DNA of 5,412 nt. Origin: an uncultured delta proteobacterium. Lineage in GTDB: Bacteria > RBG-13-61-14 > DRUE01. The stretch is taken from contig CAIYYW010000143.1 of assembly GCA_903930515.1 (NCBI GenBank), forward strand, positions 1 to 5,412, written 5' to 3'. A program made the translations under genes and the position numbers. The notes under the pieces are model-generated. The model saw only the letters and a list, made by a program, of their open reading frames with translations, searched no databases and was not told the DNA's origin. Shown here in pieces: positions 5,383 through 5,412 of this stretch; position 1 is the first letter of the stretch; each line of letters starts with the position of its first letter.

Positions 5383-5412
5383 TCGCAATACCTTTCTGCG
5401 GTGGCGACTTTA

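Noticed and set aside
5383-5401. Small hairpin CGCA/TGCG near the window end
   Set aside because: Only four to five base pairs with a nine-base loop and no T-tract; not distinguishable from chance.

Overview
The window is the distal part of the large ribosomal-protein superoperon (spc plus alpha sections) of a bacterium. All ten genes lie on the plus strand in the order secY (3' part), adk, map, infA, rpmJ, rpsM, rpsK, rpsD, rpoA, rplQ. All ten proteins were recognised from conserved family motifs. There is no CRISPR array, insertion sequence, tRNA/rRNA gene or defence system. I see no undescribed biological system in this segment.

Layout: 1-523 encodes the C-terminal third of the SecY translocon channel. 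526-1173 is adenylate kinase and 1173-1925 is type I methionine aminopeptidase, overlapping by one base. 1928-2167 is translation initiation factor IF-1, and 2179-2292 is the very short L36 gene. 2303-3775 encodes the small-subunit proteins S13, S11 and S4. 3801-4826 is the RNA polymerase alpha subunit. 4823-5314 is L17, overlapping rpoA by four bases (ATGA). The last 98 bases (5315-5412) hold no gene. They contain a short inverted-repeat element resembling a widespread intergenic repeat, and no convincing terminator.

The genes are packed with gaps of 25 bases or less, several Shine-Dalgarno sequences sit inside or on the end of the preceding gene, and no internal promoter stands out. This implies one polycistronic message with translational coupling. 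The products work together in protein export (SecY), N-terminal Met removal from nascent chains (Map), initiation (IF-1), ribosome assembly (S4, S11, S13, L17, L36), transcription (alpha) and adenine nucleotide balance (Adk).

Organism: the composition is moderately GC-rich by eye and codon use looks uniform. Retention of adk and map after secY, with rpsD between rpsK and rpoA, is shared by several phyla (for example Deltaproteobacteria-type, Thermus-type and some clostridial genomes). The alpha subunit and L17 read most like Desulfobacterota, Nitrospirota or Methylomirabilota types, but I cannot assign a phylum. Adk, L36 and S4 are all in their cysteine-containing, zinc-binding forms. The least ordinary features are lineage-specific tails: a Lys-rich repetitive C-terminal tail on L17, an Ala/Pro N-terminal extension on S11 and a basic N-terminal extension on IF-1.
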